Positions 11,561-64,000 of a DNA stretch of 64,000 nt are shown piece by piece; the stretch's first letter is position 1, and each line of letters starts with the position of its first letter. The stretch lies in assembly GCA_009760855.2 (NCBI GenBank), contig WPIO01000001.1:8802501-8866500 (forward strand), read 5' to 3'. The notes under the pieces were generated by a model, which saw only the letters and a program-made list of their open reading frames with translations, ran no database searches and had not been told where the DNA came from. The stretch comes from Cristatella mucedo (Eukaryota > Bryozoa > Phylactolaemata > Cristatellidae). The position numbers and the translations under genes were made by a program.

Positions 11561-13452
11561 CACTCAAACCCTACATTAGACCCCTAGAGTTCCATATTAT
11601 CGAACATCGGGCATTTCGTTTCTAGCCGCTACTAAGACACCAACTCGTGGCTTAATGAACTTCCACGTCAACTCCTCTCCTTTTTCTTTTCAAAAGCGTT
11701 GACTCCAGTCGCTTTTGATCCGCAGTCATTCTTATGTACATACGCTGAAGTTTCTCGTGCATGCATGTACGTATATGCCATTGTCTGCAACTCCAGATAG
11801 ACTTGCGTGGGTGTTCCGCAGGACAATCTGCATAGCTCGTTCAAAACAAAATCGACTTTTAGTGGGCATACGGTAACCAGTACAAGCTGTCTCATGCAAC
11901 CAAGAGAAAGTGAGAAGCATCGGCTGAGTCAGCAGGGCAGTCGAGTGAGTAGCATGGAAGAAGCAGCTCAGGACGGCTGGAGAGGATGTGCCACAACCTG
12001 CAGAAGGAGAACATATTTCGCTACCTAAGAACTGTGGATGTGAGTCCCTCAGTCTATGACCCGATGAGAAAACGCCTATTCCTACAACAGGTTTTAAGTG
12101 AAAGAACCTCAAATGCACGAAGAGGCTGAAACCGGTACAGCAGTTCCGCATGGTATGAAGAGAATTCAAGGAGGACCTGGTAGGTCAGGGAAAAAATTTT
12201 GCTTTGCATCCTAGTAGCCTATCATATCTTCTTTAGCACACACATGACAGAATTTCTTGTACTTTTTAACCAACTTGGCAGCTACACGCATCAGAAACTG
12301 TCGCTGATCGATGGCTTTTTTCGGCATCCCTGCCAATATAGAATCATAGCAGCCCCCCCCCATCTCAACTGAGCCCACGGTGCTAGTACGATCTTTGGCC
12401 AACCACTGCCCAGTAAGTAGCCCCTAATCCCGGTCAGTGATCGAACGGGATTACTAGCTGTGGGGATGTCTAATGATTTCTACTTGCTGTTTGGGGTATG
12501 CTTTCTGACCTGCAACTTGCAATGACAGCACTAAAGGTTTTTTAGTATGCTATACCTCTCGACTGCTGCAACCACCCAAGATTTCGGGGTACTATCGAGG
12601 GACAAATGTCTCCACATCAATGCAATAGCTCTGTAACCAGTTTGCCCAGCCACAAATAAGTTGCCATTATCCTGATTCCTGGACCCGGCAGCTTTAATAG
12701 GATGCGATTCTGGCACGTTGTTTTCAGGAATGATCAATAGCTTCTATCGACTTCCTCGTTGCCCCGTGATATATGCAAGAATGTAAGTTACACTAGCTTA
12801 GCATGCCATTTGTGACTAACTGTGTATCAGTGCTTGATATGTGCTCGCTGGCTGAAACAATGACTCAAGAAAACAACCCAGGTCTTTACAAAAATATTCT
12901 CATTAGTTTGTAATTGCTTATTATAAGTAAGCAAGGTTTAACAACAGAATTTGAATTGAGAGTTATCCACATGACTTACTAGCGCATAATACGTCCAGAA
13001 CTCTTCACACAAAGCTAGCAAGAGACCAGCAATCCATTAATGATTTAAAACCCAACTTATGCAAATAAAATAAAAAGCTAGAATTGCATAGCTAAACTAA
13101 CAAAAAGTTAAGAAAAGAATCGTAGCCTCATAAATTTTAAGGAATGAAATTATGCTGAAACTACTGCACAAAGGGCAGCAAGTGATCAAAAACGGTAAGC
13201 ACAGAAAAGGCATGTGCCTGCAGTAATGCACAGTGGTGGATCTAAAATATTAACCGGGGAACTCGAAAGCCAGCAGGCTGCTACTGTCGGCACAAGCGGC
13301 CAAACAGCACTCCACCATGAATACTCCATGGCTCGAGAAAAACTATGGTGGTGTACGAAATGACACGACAAGGGAATATTTCGGCAAATAAGCCTGGCAG
13401 CCACGACAAGCAATCATGTGGCTAAGATGGAATGGCTATTGAGGCCATTGAC

Positions 13453-36314
<22,862 letters not shown>

Positions 36315-36884
36315 GGTCTTAAGCAGCAGCAGCAGGTAGTCAGGATTTACTGGCAAAGCTCAGCAAATGCAGGCAACAAGGCCTCGGGCAGCTGACGTCC
36401 TGCTGGATGGTAGTCCCTCAATTGTGTGTATACCGGCAAGTTAATCGCCAGGTAAGTATCGATCCTACCGACACGGAAAGACAAATCGTCAGGCAGCAGC
36501 AGTGGTGCCAATAGCAGCTAGGAGGACTCCGATTAGCAGAGCATTGGAGGGCTTGTAATTATTAGTCATGGTAACAGTAGCTTGTACAACCAACCGACCA
36601 CTGTTATTTAGCCGGTATGACTCAGCTCACACTAGATCCCTTGACTAGGAAAGGCTGAACCGATTTGCTTTGCCTTCTACAGGTTTTCAAGTGCATCTGG
36701 CAAGCAGCTTGAGCATTCTTACAGTGCCTGCACAGCTGCCTTGCCTAATCAGATGCTACATGCCGAACATAGCAGATAGAAAGCACTTTGCACACACTGT
36801 GCTAATCCTCCCTGCGATATACCTGGGACTTTCGATGGATTTAGAGCTAGCATTGGTAGTTGCACATACAAATTATCAGTCCTT

Positions 36885-36980
36885 CCGTTGGCGATCCTAA
36901 ATCGCCGACAGCAAGTGGTGGTGATAGCCAGTAGGGCTCATCTGCTGTTATACAAATGAGGTTATTAAATCAGCTAATCC
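36885..36980 (+). mobile_element. truncated tRNA-SINE body
   Basis: TTGGCGATCCTAAATCGCC, GTGGTGGTGATAGCC and CTGTTATACAAATGAGG match the body of the SINE at 26440. The tRNA head is missing. Confidence 0.7.
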
Positions 36981-38039
36981 CCTATCAGTCCCTTTTACGT
37001 TCAAGCATCAACAATTACCAAACTGAACAAAACTTACTGTGAACAGTGACCCTCCACACATCGTGGGTATACTGAGCTTACGATGAAATATGAAATGCAG
37101 TGAAAAAAACAAAAATTTCAACAAAATGTGCAAATTGAATGCAAAAGAAATGCGGTTTTCAAAGAGCAGCAGCCGTGCCCTTGGCTTAAACGCCAGCAAC
37201 ATTCGACATAGAGGAAAGACGTTTCGTGATCCTTGCACTTCAACATGTGCCCCACCCCTCCCTAGTCTGGGGTCGCTCTTTGATCTGAAGCCATCAGCAA
37301 AGGCACAGCCAAGGATTCCTTAGAAGGAGTGGGCTTTGACCTGGCCCAAAGACCAGCAAATCACAGCAGCAAAATATGCCCTATTGGCCTAGCTTAACGG
37401 CTGCTGCAGCTGACCAGCCACCATTTCACAATACCCTAGACGTGAGATCACCAGAATGTCGTCAAAGAACAGCCTTTGTCTATTTGTACGTCTTGCTGCT
37501 CGCAGGCGCATACACATACACACAAACACACATGTGAATGCAGGTATATCAAGCCGAGTAAGTGCTTGATAAACATGTGCATGCCATCAATGAAAGCAAT
37601 AAAAGTATTAAATGGAACACCGTGACAGGAACAAGCATCGGGTGGATAAACTGATGGACTGACCTACCGAGACCTAAAAGCCTGGTGTATGACTGACTGC
37701 TCGATGATATCGGTCGACTTCAATGTTTGACTGGTACACCATAAAATGCTCCACAAGCCTAAGCATGAACGTCGCCCGGTTGCAACCACAGCAGGGGTCT
37801 CGGGTCACACTTTGGAGCCCTTTTCCATGGCATTTGCTGAGGAGGGGGTAAAGTTGTCTATTGGAGCAAGCAGATGTGCTTACGAGTACGGCCATCTGCA
37901 ATGCACTACAGCAATCACAAACCGGTTTTTGAAGCACTTTCAAGCCAGCTATTGGACTTTAGTGGCACTGTCATAGCTACACAGTAAGCAGTGCTCCACG
38001 AGTGCAGACAGGGCTCCAGTGATCTTGAATGGCTTAAGT

Positions 38040-38155
38040 TGTCACCCTTGCAGCTTCATCACTTAATAGCCATGTAATCCTTTCATCATATGTAAAGTGG
38101 TTAGAAAGAAATGTAGTCCTCCTGGAGTGCTATAAAATGTGTTATTAATGTTATT
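38040..38155 (+). mobile_element. LINE 3' tail fragment
   Basis: ATCATATGTAAAGTGGTTAG and GAGTGCTATAAAATGTGTTA resemble the LINE tail. Short and diverged. Confidence 0.45.
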
Positions 38156-40539
38156 CTTATGGCTAGTCATATGCATCATCACTGAACGAGAAGATAGAAG
38201 ATGTATTATCCAAAAAAAACCTGGAGGCAGTCGTCCAGGCTCACAAGGCAGCGTCACGTGTCTGCCGTGTCAAAATATCGAACAAAGACCACGGTTTCTT
38301 AAAATTTACATAAAGAGATTGCTTCTGCATTTTGGTGGCTACATCTGGCATAACGTCTAGATATATAACGTATGCTCAAAGTATCAGAAGCAGCAGCAGC
38401 AGCAGTGCCAGATCACTTCAGGCTCCGACTCCTACAGCCCAGCCAAGCCTACAGCCGTGGTCATTCTCGCTGCTGTTGGCAGCTGACCGGCAGACAAAAT
38501 GACTGTTTGCAATTGTGCAGTATCCATAACCCAAATCAATTAGGTAGACATTCTGGCGTAGAGCATAAGCAGTTAACACGAATCTTGTAGAAAACAGTTT
38601 ACTCGTACGAACTATTCTTGTAGCTTTGCCTTAATATCTGCTAAGCTCGATCATCTGAAGATCTGGCCACGCCTTGAAAGAAAAGCAGGCCACGGCTAGA
38701 ACATGTCGTTGAAGGGCTCTGCGGGTAACTATGTGGGTTCGGCTCCCAGTGGAGTGCTTCATGCATCAACTACTACTTACGATACCAATATCTGCAAGCC
38801 CATGTCCTGTAAAGTACCCCTTCAGCAGTTCCGAACTCTGAAAAGCCAGTGAAGCAGGTGACGACTAGTGGCAAGCACCACGTCAATCGTAGCAAAAAGG
38901 TGTAGGTATGTAATCGGCCCTTGATAAGCTGTCAAAGCTGGCAAATCCAGTGTCACTTATACTGCTACTATAACCCCCGATCTGGGAAGTGGGACTCCCA
39001 AGGCTGGTATTGCCCTCAACCTTTACAGGGCTTTTACCTGCATGCCATCTGCCAGATCACACTGGTGGGCTGCATACCTGGCACATTGTGCAGGAGTGGA
39101 CATACATTGATTGACCCTCATGGTAAACACACACCACCTGCCCCAACAATAATATCTAGAAAGCTCTCTACTCCTGGCAATGATCACAGGCAGTGAGACC
39201 ATCTTGGCTAGGCAAAATTGCTAGGCAATCCTTGATAACCCCACTAACGGTTCAACCAACCTGTAAGAAGGCTGTTGCAGTAGAGCGTGAATTAGGCATC
39301 GACATCAGCAAACATTGGCTTCTGTTTGCCATCAAATAAAGCTCATTGCTATTACGGTGGACCAAAACAGAAATACAGTGCATGTTCAATGTAGCAACAG
39401 TAGCAGCACCGGTACCTGGATACCGCAGTCACAGGCTACTATGGCTAAGCAAAGGAAATGTGTGCAGCAGTAGCCATTTTCACTGCTGAAGACAACTGCA
39501 CTGGCAGACAAAACAGCAGCTGACATTTGTACAATATCCACAACCCAGACCAGATAGCTAAACGCCCAGCCGACCAGGGCCACTCCAACAGTTGCTCTGT
39601 GAAACTAGCGTGAGGTAACTCCAAACTAAACGATTCCGAGACAACTCAAGAGCTGGATGCTGCTCGATGGAAAGCAGGAGGAAGACGAGAAGCCGACGTC
39701 TATAGCATACCCTCATTGCGAATTTTATTTTCATGTTCTACAGCGAAAGATATATTTAACTCATCCATCAGCATTGATATGGCTGCTATAATGTAGGCGT
39801 GTGCATTTCATCGATCACGAACGTGTTATGGCCAGTGCCAAAACTAGCAATGGTCAGGGTCACCAGAGGAGCTGTCCTGAGCTCGATTGGCTCCACCACC
39901 TCATGGCAGTCATAGGCCCCCCTCCCACCAATGTCCTAGACATTGATAATGTACCCCGACAAGCAAAAGTTAAAAGAAGATAGCTCAGGCCATATACTGA
40001 ACGACCAGAACAGGCCAGGTCGGCCTTGGAAGCTACAACCGATTGACAGATAAGGATACAGATATGCAGTCCTCATATGCATATAACAAACTAATTGACC
40101 CGTGTGGATTCAATGGGCAGGCCAAGCCCCTTCGACTAAAATGCAACAATACAGTAATAAAAAAGAAAGCCACAATATCGCAGAATGTGACTTGACAACA
40201 AAAAGTAATAGTTTCACCAATGTGACACTCTGGGACAGCCTGACTGCCAGCCAGAACGCGTGCTTTTTGAATTCGCGTTGACGATGAAAGCAGACTACCA
40301 ACCGATCCTGGAACCAAAGTTCAAGCCAGAGGAGAGGGAGCCCTGTATAATGAGACTGGATTATGAGAACATCATGCTGCTGGCCTACCGATTAACCCGA
40401 AGCAAATGCAGAGCAAACGCAGAAATTAAACATTCGCATAGGGCCCGAAGATAACTATATCTTTTGTAGGCACATGTTGACACCGTGACGGTAAAAAACC
40501 GTAGGATTAGTATCACAGCCGAGCAGGCTGATAATAGGC

Positions 40540-41800
40540 CCATCCAGCAGAAGCTGCTTGGCTTACAGTGGTGCGTCACAGCGCGATGCCACCTCAAGGC
40601 TACCGCGCGAGGCAACAAGCTCGGAACAGACGGCCGACGAAGGCGTACACCTGTTACAATATGCAGTTTTTTCGTTTAGGCGCGGGCACGGCCGCCTTAC
40701 GATTATTATGCAGCGGCTGCCGACGGGCTCTAGCTCGAATTACGACGAGCGCAGTCGGTATCCGGGGTTGACAAAGCGAGCGCCGCTCGCCGAGAAGAAG
40801 CAGACGTGCCTGCCGACTGGCCAGCTGCGTTAATCGCTAGCCGAAGCCAGCGGGCTCCGCCCCGAACCGCCTGCTACAGCCGCGTGAACTGACGATCTGG
40901 CCGCCGAGGCCCACCGGGAACAAGCGCCTAGCTACCTAAGCGACCTGCGTCGAAGCGAATAGTTGGACAAACCTCTGGACGACCTTCCCGAAGACGGACC
41001 TCCAGAGAGAGAGAGAGAGAGAGAGAGGCGTCGACGATGCAAGCACTGCTGAGACGTACGACTGGCAACGGGGGGGGGGGGCGCGCCGCTAGCTCGGGGT
41101 ATTCCCGCGCAGCCGTCGCAGCTCACCTCGGTCGGGAAAACCGGCGCGCACGCCACGAGCGCAAGCAACGAGCGCAAGCAACGAGCGCATTCCCTGAGCG
41201 CAATCCGGAAGTCTCGCTCTGAGGGGCCGCCGGTCGCAGAAGCCTTCCAGAAGCGGCAGACCACTCGGCTACGCGAGTCGCGAAGGGCAATAGCCGGGAG
41301 GGGGAGTAGAATGTATAGGGAAGTCAGCGACGTACGCCTTCAATCGCGGCCGAACTTTCGGTCGCGCGGATACGGACTCAAAGCGAACCAGGCTGCATAG
41401 CGGGCGGCCAAGCTCACGGCATAGCACTTCCAAGGCGGCCCACACCAAGGAGCACGCAGACGACGGCAAGTCGGCAGCGCACAGCAGTTAGAAGCGGATG
41501 GCAAACCGGAACCTCAGAATTTGGCATTGCTGCCTATCCAGTCTCCTGGATTAACTCAGACAATAAGTCAGAAAACGGAGCGCCTACTCACAGTAAACGT
41601 ATAGCCCAACCATTGCCAGCACGTACGTCCGCGGCGATAGGGCTCTACAGTAGCGTTGACGTCACTCCGGAAGGCCCCGTATAGCCCAAGCCGGCTAGCC
41701 AGTACGCATACCCTTCTACCCACCCACCCGACTTGAGTCCTTAGTTACCTTACCGACCGCCGCCGCCGGGCAGCAAATCCAAAAGAGTTGATTGTGCTCT
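40540..41800. promoter_or_regulatory. CpG-rich block, probable bcl2l13 promoter region
   Basis: This block is GC-rich with dense CpG, unlike its AT-richer flanks, and includes short CT/AG and G runs. It lies about 4.2 kb upstream of the bcl2l13 start codon and downstream of the efcab6 stop, so bcl2l13 is the only gene I can see that it could serve. No convincing open frame was found in it. The promoter role is inference. Confidence 0.5.
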
Positions 41801-43111
41801 GTGGTTCCTCGCAGAAAAAAACGGCTCTGTGAAAGGCAATATAATTTGATAGATAAAGCTTACTGACAGTTCATTTTTAGCTTATTCGGTATTCATGCAC
41901 TTGACTGAGCGGCCCTCAGACCCTCCCCTAACTGCTGTGGCGGGCCGCCTTTGGGAGTCGCAGGTAACAGCGACGTCCGACAAACTGACTTCAAAAGACT
42001 TCGTGCAAGCTTAGCGCGAAGAAGACAAACTCCGACACAAGTGTGACGCGAAGATTTATATTTAACTGGACGAACGCTGATTGTTTTGACATAGCGGTTA
42101 ATGCTTACTCAGCTTGCGCGTACTAGCGTAAGCGTTCGCTGGCGTTCGTATGAGGAACTTCACGTTGAGTAAAAAAAAGGGAGAGAGAGAGTGGCTAGCA
42201 TTCGCATGGCTGTCGGGCAGGCTTACGGTGTAGAGCTTGCGGCGCGGAGCAGTGGGGCACATGACCCGCGCTGCAATTGGCTGCTCTGACTGTCGGTAGC
42301 TAGCCGAAGCCGACAGCGGCCGCCGGCGCGTCCGGCGATGCAACCAACCCCTGGGGCTTGGCATTCTGAAAAAAAGGGAACAGCAGCATCAGCCTGAGAA
42401 GCGCATGCAAGCCGTCACTTCGGCGCCCCGTACCGCCACATCGTGCGTAACGCAGCAGCTTTCCAGAATTGCAGCACCAGTAAAACCGAAGCACCAATAA
42501 ACACAGATAAGCCGGAGGTTGCATAACATGGCAACAACGGAAAGCCCCAAACATTAAGATAGCGCACCCGTAGCCATAGGCCTAGAGCAGTCTATTCGAC
42601 ATGAACGAAGGGATACAAGTGTCCAGCACCAGCCATAGCACACAGCAACTCTTGGACGAGGCCCCGATCACCAGTTGCGAATCGCACACCCGTTAACAGA
42701 CACCTTTGCGGTCGAATCCTTGGCCATCGCGGCCCACATATCCAGGCTCGGTGCCAAAGCATCTGGCCTAGCTGCCAAATCATCCCTTTGCGAGAGGCCA
42801 CGAATTAATGGCCGAAACGCTCCTGCCATAAGCGTCCGCAGGCAAGGTCTTTCTACGGTATATAAACTTCCGATGACCTGCTGAAACTACCGCCACCAAG
42901 TACTCACAAAGCTCGCTGAATACTAGACCAACGATTCTTGAAGATAGAATTGCAAAGTTGGTCTCGCAAAGGCAATTATTGGTCATCTCTTTGTTCTCAT
43001 GCTTTCTGGCTGAGTTTCAGACGGTAGATTTTGTTATATTTCGATTGGATACAGCTTGTTCAGTGGTATCCTTCCACAGGAAGCTCTATATAATCGTTCT
43101 CTTGTCTTTCT

Positions 43112-43390
<279 letters not shown>

Positions 43391-43689
43391 TCGCAGTCAC
43401 TCTTTCACTTTAGTAGTCCACCTGTAAAACACGAGCGAGGGCACTTTTTTGGCTCAAGGGTTCTTACCACCGAAACAGTGGCACGGTCGTAAGAGTCATC
43501 GAGCTTAATGCATTTGGAGTATGCTGATGGTGTGTGCGCACGAGCGAGCTTGCGCTTGACGGTGAAGTTGGGGGCTGTGCATGAATGTACGTCTCAGCTT
43601 GCTCAACTTCAAAGCATTCCATTGCTGACACAGTGAGCTCAACTGAAGATGCTATCACGTTTACTTGGGTTTTAGCAAGTACATTGCTA

Positions 43690-44245
43690 ACAGTGGCACG
43701 ACCACTTCTCTCCCGACCTGTACTAGCTCCCAGTCAAGCAACGCATCGAGTTCAAGGTTTTGTCACTCACTTTTATGTCCCTTGATTCTTTGGCTCCAGC
43801 CTACCTATCAGATCTATTCCCCCAGCAGGCTAAACATCGTACCGCTTGCTTTTCGGAATCTAATCATTTACCTATACCGTGCGCGAACCTCAATTCCTTT
43901 GGAGACTGTGCCTTTAGTTCGTATGCTCCCAAAACCTGGAACTCACTTCCAACTAGCATCACAACATCTCTTGACTTGACCACATTTACAAAGAAACTAA
44001 AAACGCATCTTTTTGTCACAGCATTCAGTGGGTCCATGCGATTCGTCTTTTATGTGCTTATGTATGCTGATACTGTGTATGCTGCCCCTGTGCATGTCAC
44101 CACCATCCATATTATGCTGGTTGTCATTGAGCATACTACTACAAGCCATTCGATAGTGTTTCCCTTGCAGCATATGTAAAATGCTGTGAAAGAAATTGAT
44201 TTATCTAAGGGCGCTATATCAAATGTATTATTATTATTATTTTAT
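43690..44245 (+). mobile_element. CR1/L2-like LINE fragment (C-terminal ORF2 and tail)
   Basis: It encodes LAPAYLSDLFPQQAKHRTAC, SFGDCAFSSYAPKTWNSLPT and LTTFTKKLKTHLFVTAFSGS, then the tail with ATT repeats. It lies in the interval between bcl2l13 and efcab6. Confidence 0.88.
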
Positions 44246-44952
44246 GACTTAAAAGCACGTTGGAAAATAACAAACTGACTGACCAATATGGACTAGAGAG
44301 TCACAGAGCCTCAAGAGCCCTGTGGCTTTAAAAGGAGTCGGCCAAGCGAAAAACCTAGCATCATGCTGCGAGTTAGCCGTCTGTTTAGTGCTTTGATAGC
44401 CAAGCTCACTCCTGCAACCCCTTTTGACTTGCTGGCTGCTGCCACATGAGTAAACTATCTTCCTGCTGATTTTGAATTCTGGCAGTCATAGTGGTGCTCG
44501 AGTTGTACTCGCTTTGTATAGGCCGCAAGACCGTGCGATAGTCATTTCGCATACTTTCCTTGATTGCAAGAGTTTAAGCTCTTCGTCACTTTCGGCAGGC
44601 AGCATAAATAGAGACGTAAACTGAGAAATTAAATCGGCCTCACACGAGTGTAGTGTATTACTTCAAACGAAGCAAGCGGGTGAGCCAAATGGTGGGAACC
44701 ATCCATGAAAAGCGAGTAAACAAAAACCTGTGCGATTTTCAATCGCACAAATAAATGAAGACACTCGTTTGCTTAATTACATCGAATTCAGCAACATTGT
44801 CAATTTTGGGAAAATGTAGAAACCTTCCTGAAGAACCAATGCCCCTAAAACTGCAGCACGTAGTAGCCACCACAGCTTGTGCATCATGGCTACCTGCGCT
44901 TTATTCGATCTACATTCGGTAAATATAGCACTCCGTGAATTAGTTAGCTTGG

Positions 44953-44958
44953 TTTATT
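44953..44958 (-). terminator. candidate efcab6 polyadenylation signal
   Basis: The plus-strand TTTATT reads AATAAA on the minus strand about 200 bases past the efcab6 stop, a usual distance. No transcript evidence. Confidence 0.5.
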
Positions 44959-45158
44959 TGAGCAAAAAAATAGCGAACCAAGAAATAGTTCTTCGCTACC
45001 TTGCTAGAAGCAACCGCGATGGAGGAATGCCTGCTTAAAAAATAGCTTCGACATGTGCTGCAGCGATGAGCAGTTTCATGACGGCTAATAGATGTAAGAT
45101 CTGCTGGCTTCCTGTTTGGCCGGTGGTAGGCTGACATCTGTACGATTTGCTCATCGGC

Positions 45159-62684
<17,526 letters not shown>

Positions 62685-62762
62685 CTGTAGTGCGTCGCCT
62701 CTCCTCGCCGCTCCCGGGAAAACGCCGAGGCCTGGTTTCGTCGAAAGAAAATACGCTCGCTG

Positions 62763-62910
62763 ACTAAACGGCCTCATTTGTATAGCGATCGAAGAGCCTT
62801 TGCGGCCATCGCCGCCGCTCGCAGTTGGCAATGAAGGATCGCTCACTGAATGATTCGAGCCCAAGAACTCGGTCGTGAAGGGCGAGCACCTTACCTTCTG
62901 GGCTATCACT
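62763..62910 (-). mobile_element. tRNA-derived SINE
   Basis: The antisense copy of the family at 26440: CCTCATTTGTATAGCGATCG, GAGCCTTTGCGGCCATCGCC, CAATGAAGGATCGC and GATTCGAGCCCAAGAAC (B box). It lies just upstream of efcab6 exon a. Confidence 0.8.
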
Positions 62911-63804
62911 GCACTATGAAAACCGCTCTCTTTGCAATACGACCATGGCAAGCTCAGGATCGACGTGCTCAGAATTTAGAGAAATATCGGGCTGAGCATC
63001 GGTCAAACGTTCAGCCCGGTGGCCTTTTACTCGGGGCCAGTGAGCTATTGCGACCTACGCTGCACAAGGACCTGCATTCGGTAAGGTTCGGCGAGGCTCA
63101 CATGACCGTCGGCCATCCTTCGCGAATGCCGGTCTGCTGTTTCGCGCTCCATTTTGACGAGGCTCAGCGAGGCAACTCTAAAACGTTAGCTAGAGGGAGG
63201 ATGCTGTGCCTCTTCTATTGGGGGCTCGATTCCCCTGCAATACTCCTCGCGACGGTTGCCCACTCTCTGGCACGAAGCATCAGCCCCAAGCTTGGGTTAC
63301 AGGGCGGCGCTCCCCAGTCGGTTTGAGACAGCCGAGCGAGTCTTCCGCCGCTCACTGACGAAAGAAGACTTCATCGAGCGCTCAACGGAAGTAGAACCAG
63401 TGCACTCACTCGGCTGTTGATGAAAAGCTCCTTGTCGTCTCTCGCTATCTACTCTCCTCCGTTGGCCCTACGACCTCTGGCTCATTCCCCTCTTAAATGA
63501 TGACGAACGAGGACGAATCAAGAGAAGGAAGCGCGGCTCTCGATGGCTCGCCAGGACGGAGCTTCTGCGTCAATATCGATGGAGCCGAGAGCTCCAACCG
63601 TGTGCTATCTATCCATATCGCTACGTGTACTATCCATCCAGCCAACCGAAAGCCGCTCCACTTGCATTTCGTAGCCGCCCCTCCCCCTCTCCAGCGTCGT
63701 GCTTTGTCTCGAACGCTAGCGAGCGAGTATTAAATCGGGTTGACTAACTATTGTAGTTAGCCACAGGCATCGATCAGTAGCTGGAGCACACGACAATTAC
63801 ATAC

Positions 63805-63970
63805 AGGCTCGCTAGCACCGCCGACGAAGTGCGGCCAGACTGGAGGCTGCGGCTGCTCCGAAGGCACGCGAGAAGGAGGCTGCGGCTGCTCCGAAGGCAC
63901 GCGAGAAGGAGGCTGCGACTGCTCCGAAGGCACGCGAGAAGGAGGCTGCGACTGCTCCGAAGGCACGCTT
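63805..63970 (-). repeat. 33-bp tandem repeat, possible upstream efcab6 exon
   Basis: A 33-bp unit occurs four times from 63842 to 63970. Being a multiple of three, it keeps a frame open and would encode PSEQPQPPSRV repeats, followed by WPHFVGGASEP and a good donor CCT|GTATGT at 63805. The donor is phase 0, as exon a at 62684 needs. An in-frame TGA lies just upstream, so an acceptor near 63968 or a different frame would be required. Coding status is uncertain. Confidence 0.4.
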
Positions 63971-64000
63971 CGCGATCAAATATCGTCGAAAACACTAGGC

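Larger units (their letters stand above)
10501..13452. other. intergenic stretch left of bcl2l13
   Basis: No coding exon is supported. It contains one clear SINE (10995-11165), one possible SINE head (11455-11560) and otherwise unique sequence. The part nearest 13452 is presumably the bcl2l13 3' UTR. No AATAAA on the minus strand was found in the last kilobase, only weaker variants. Confidence 0.5.
36315..40539. other. bcl2l13 upstream region or 5' UTR intron
   Basis: No further coding exon is supported here. It contains a truncated tRNA-SINE (about 36885-36980), a LINE 3' tail (about 38040-38155) and otherwise unique sequence. A non-coding first exon may lie within or beyond it. Confidence 0.5.

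Overview
The window is nuclear DNA from a multicellular animal. It has spliced genes with GT-AG introns, long CT/AG, TG and TA microsatellites, many 5'-truncated non-LTR retrotransposons (CR1/L2-like) and tRNA-derived SINEs. Gene content (a ciliary EF-hand protein, a Bcl-2 family mitochondrial protein and a GPI-anchored Ly6/uPAR protein) fits a ciliated bilaterian or cnidarian, most likely a marine invertebrate. I cannot name the species. Nothing prokaryotic, viral or CRISPR-like was seen.

Three protein-coding genes could be assembled exon by exon. All lie on the minus strand, and reading phase agrees at every junction used. (1) 4478-9769: three exons encode a 145-residue secreted Ly6/uPAR (three-finger) protein with the complete ten-cysteine pattern and a GPI-type tail. 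(2) 13453-36314: seven coding exons encode a BCL2L13 (Bcl-rambo) orthologue. It has a Bcl-2-like N-terminal half, then a last exon of about 1,063 codons (Ser/Ala/Thr-rich, disordered) ending in a tail anchor. The model is about 1,392 residues, against about 485 in human as I recall. (3) 45159-62684: twenty exons encode about 1,293 residues of an EFCAB6 (DJBP) orthologue with eleven consecutive EF-hand pairs. The N-terminal end lies to the right, partly or wholly outside the window.

Layout: 1-1.6 kb is a GC- and CpG-rich block with no supportable gene. 1.6-4.4 kb is mostly unique non-coding DNA with one retrotransposon tail and a 48-bp repeat. 4.5-9.8 kb is the Ly6/uPAR gene. 9.8-13.4 kb is intergenic with microsatellites and SINEs. 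13.5-36.3 kb is bcl2l13, whose introns hold most of the LINE copies. 36.3-45.1 kb is intergenic and includes a CpG-rich block at 40.5-41.8 kb that probably holds the bcl2l13 promoter. 45.2-62.7 kb is efcab6. 62.7-64 kb is GC-rich, with a SINE and a 33-bp repeat that may belong to an upstream efcab6 exon.

The three genes have unrelated roles: cell-surface signalling, mitochondrial quality control or apoptosis, and axoneme structure. The most unusual observations are the giant bcl2l13 last exon with a candidate LC3-interacting motif, three GC-AG introns in efcab6 supported by phase and homology, a perfect 29-bp inverted repeat with a 2-base spacer inside a SINE, and a SINE family whose 3' end copies that of the resident LINE.
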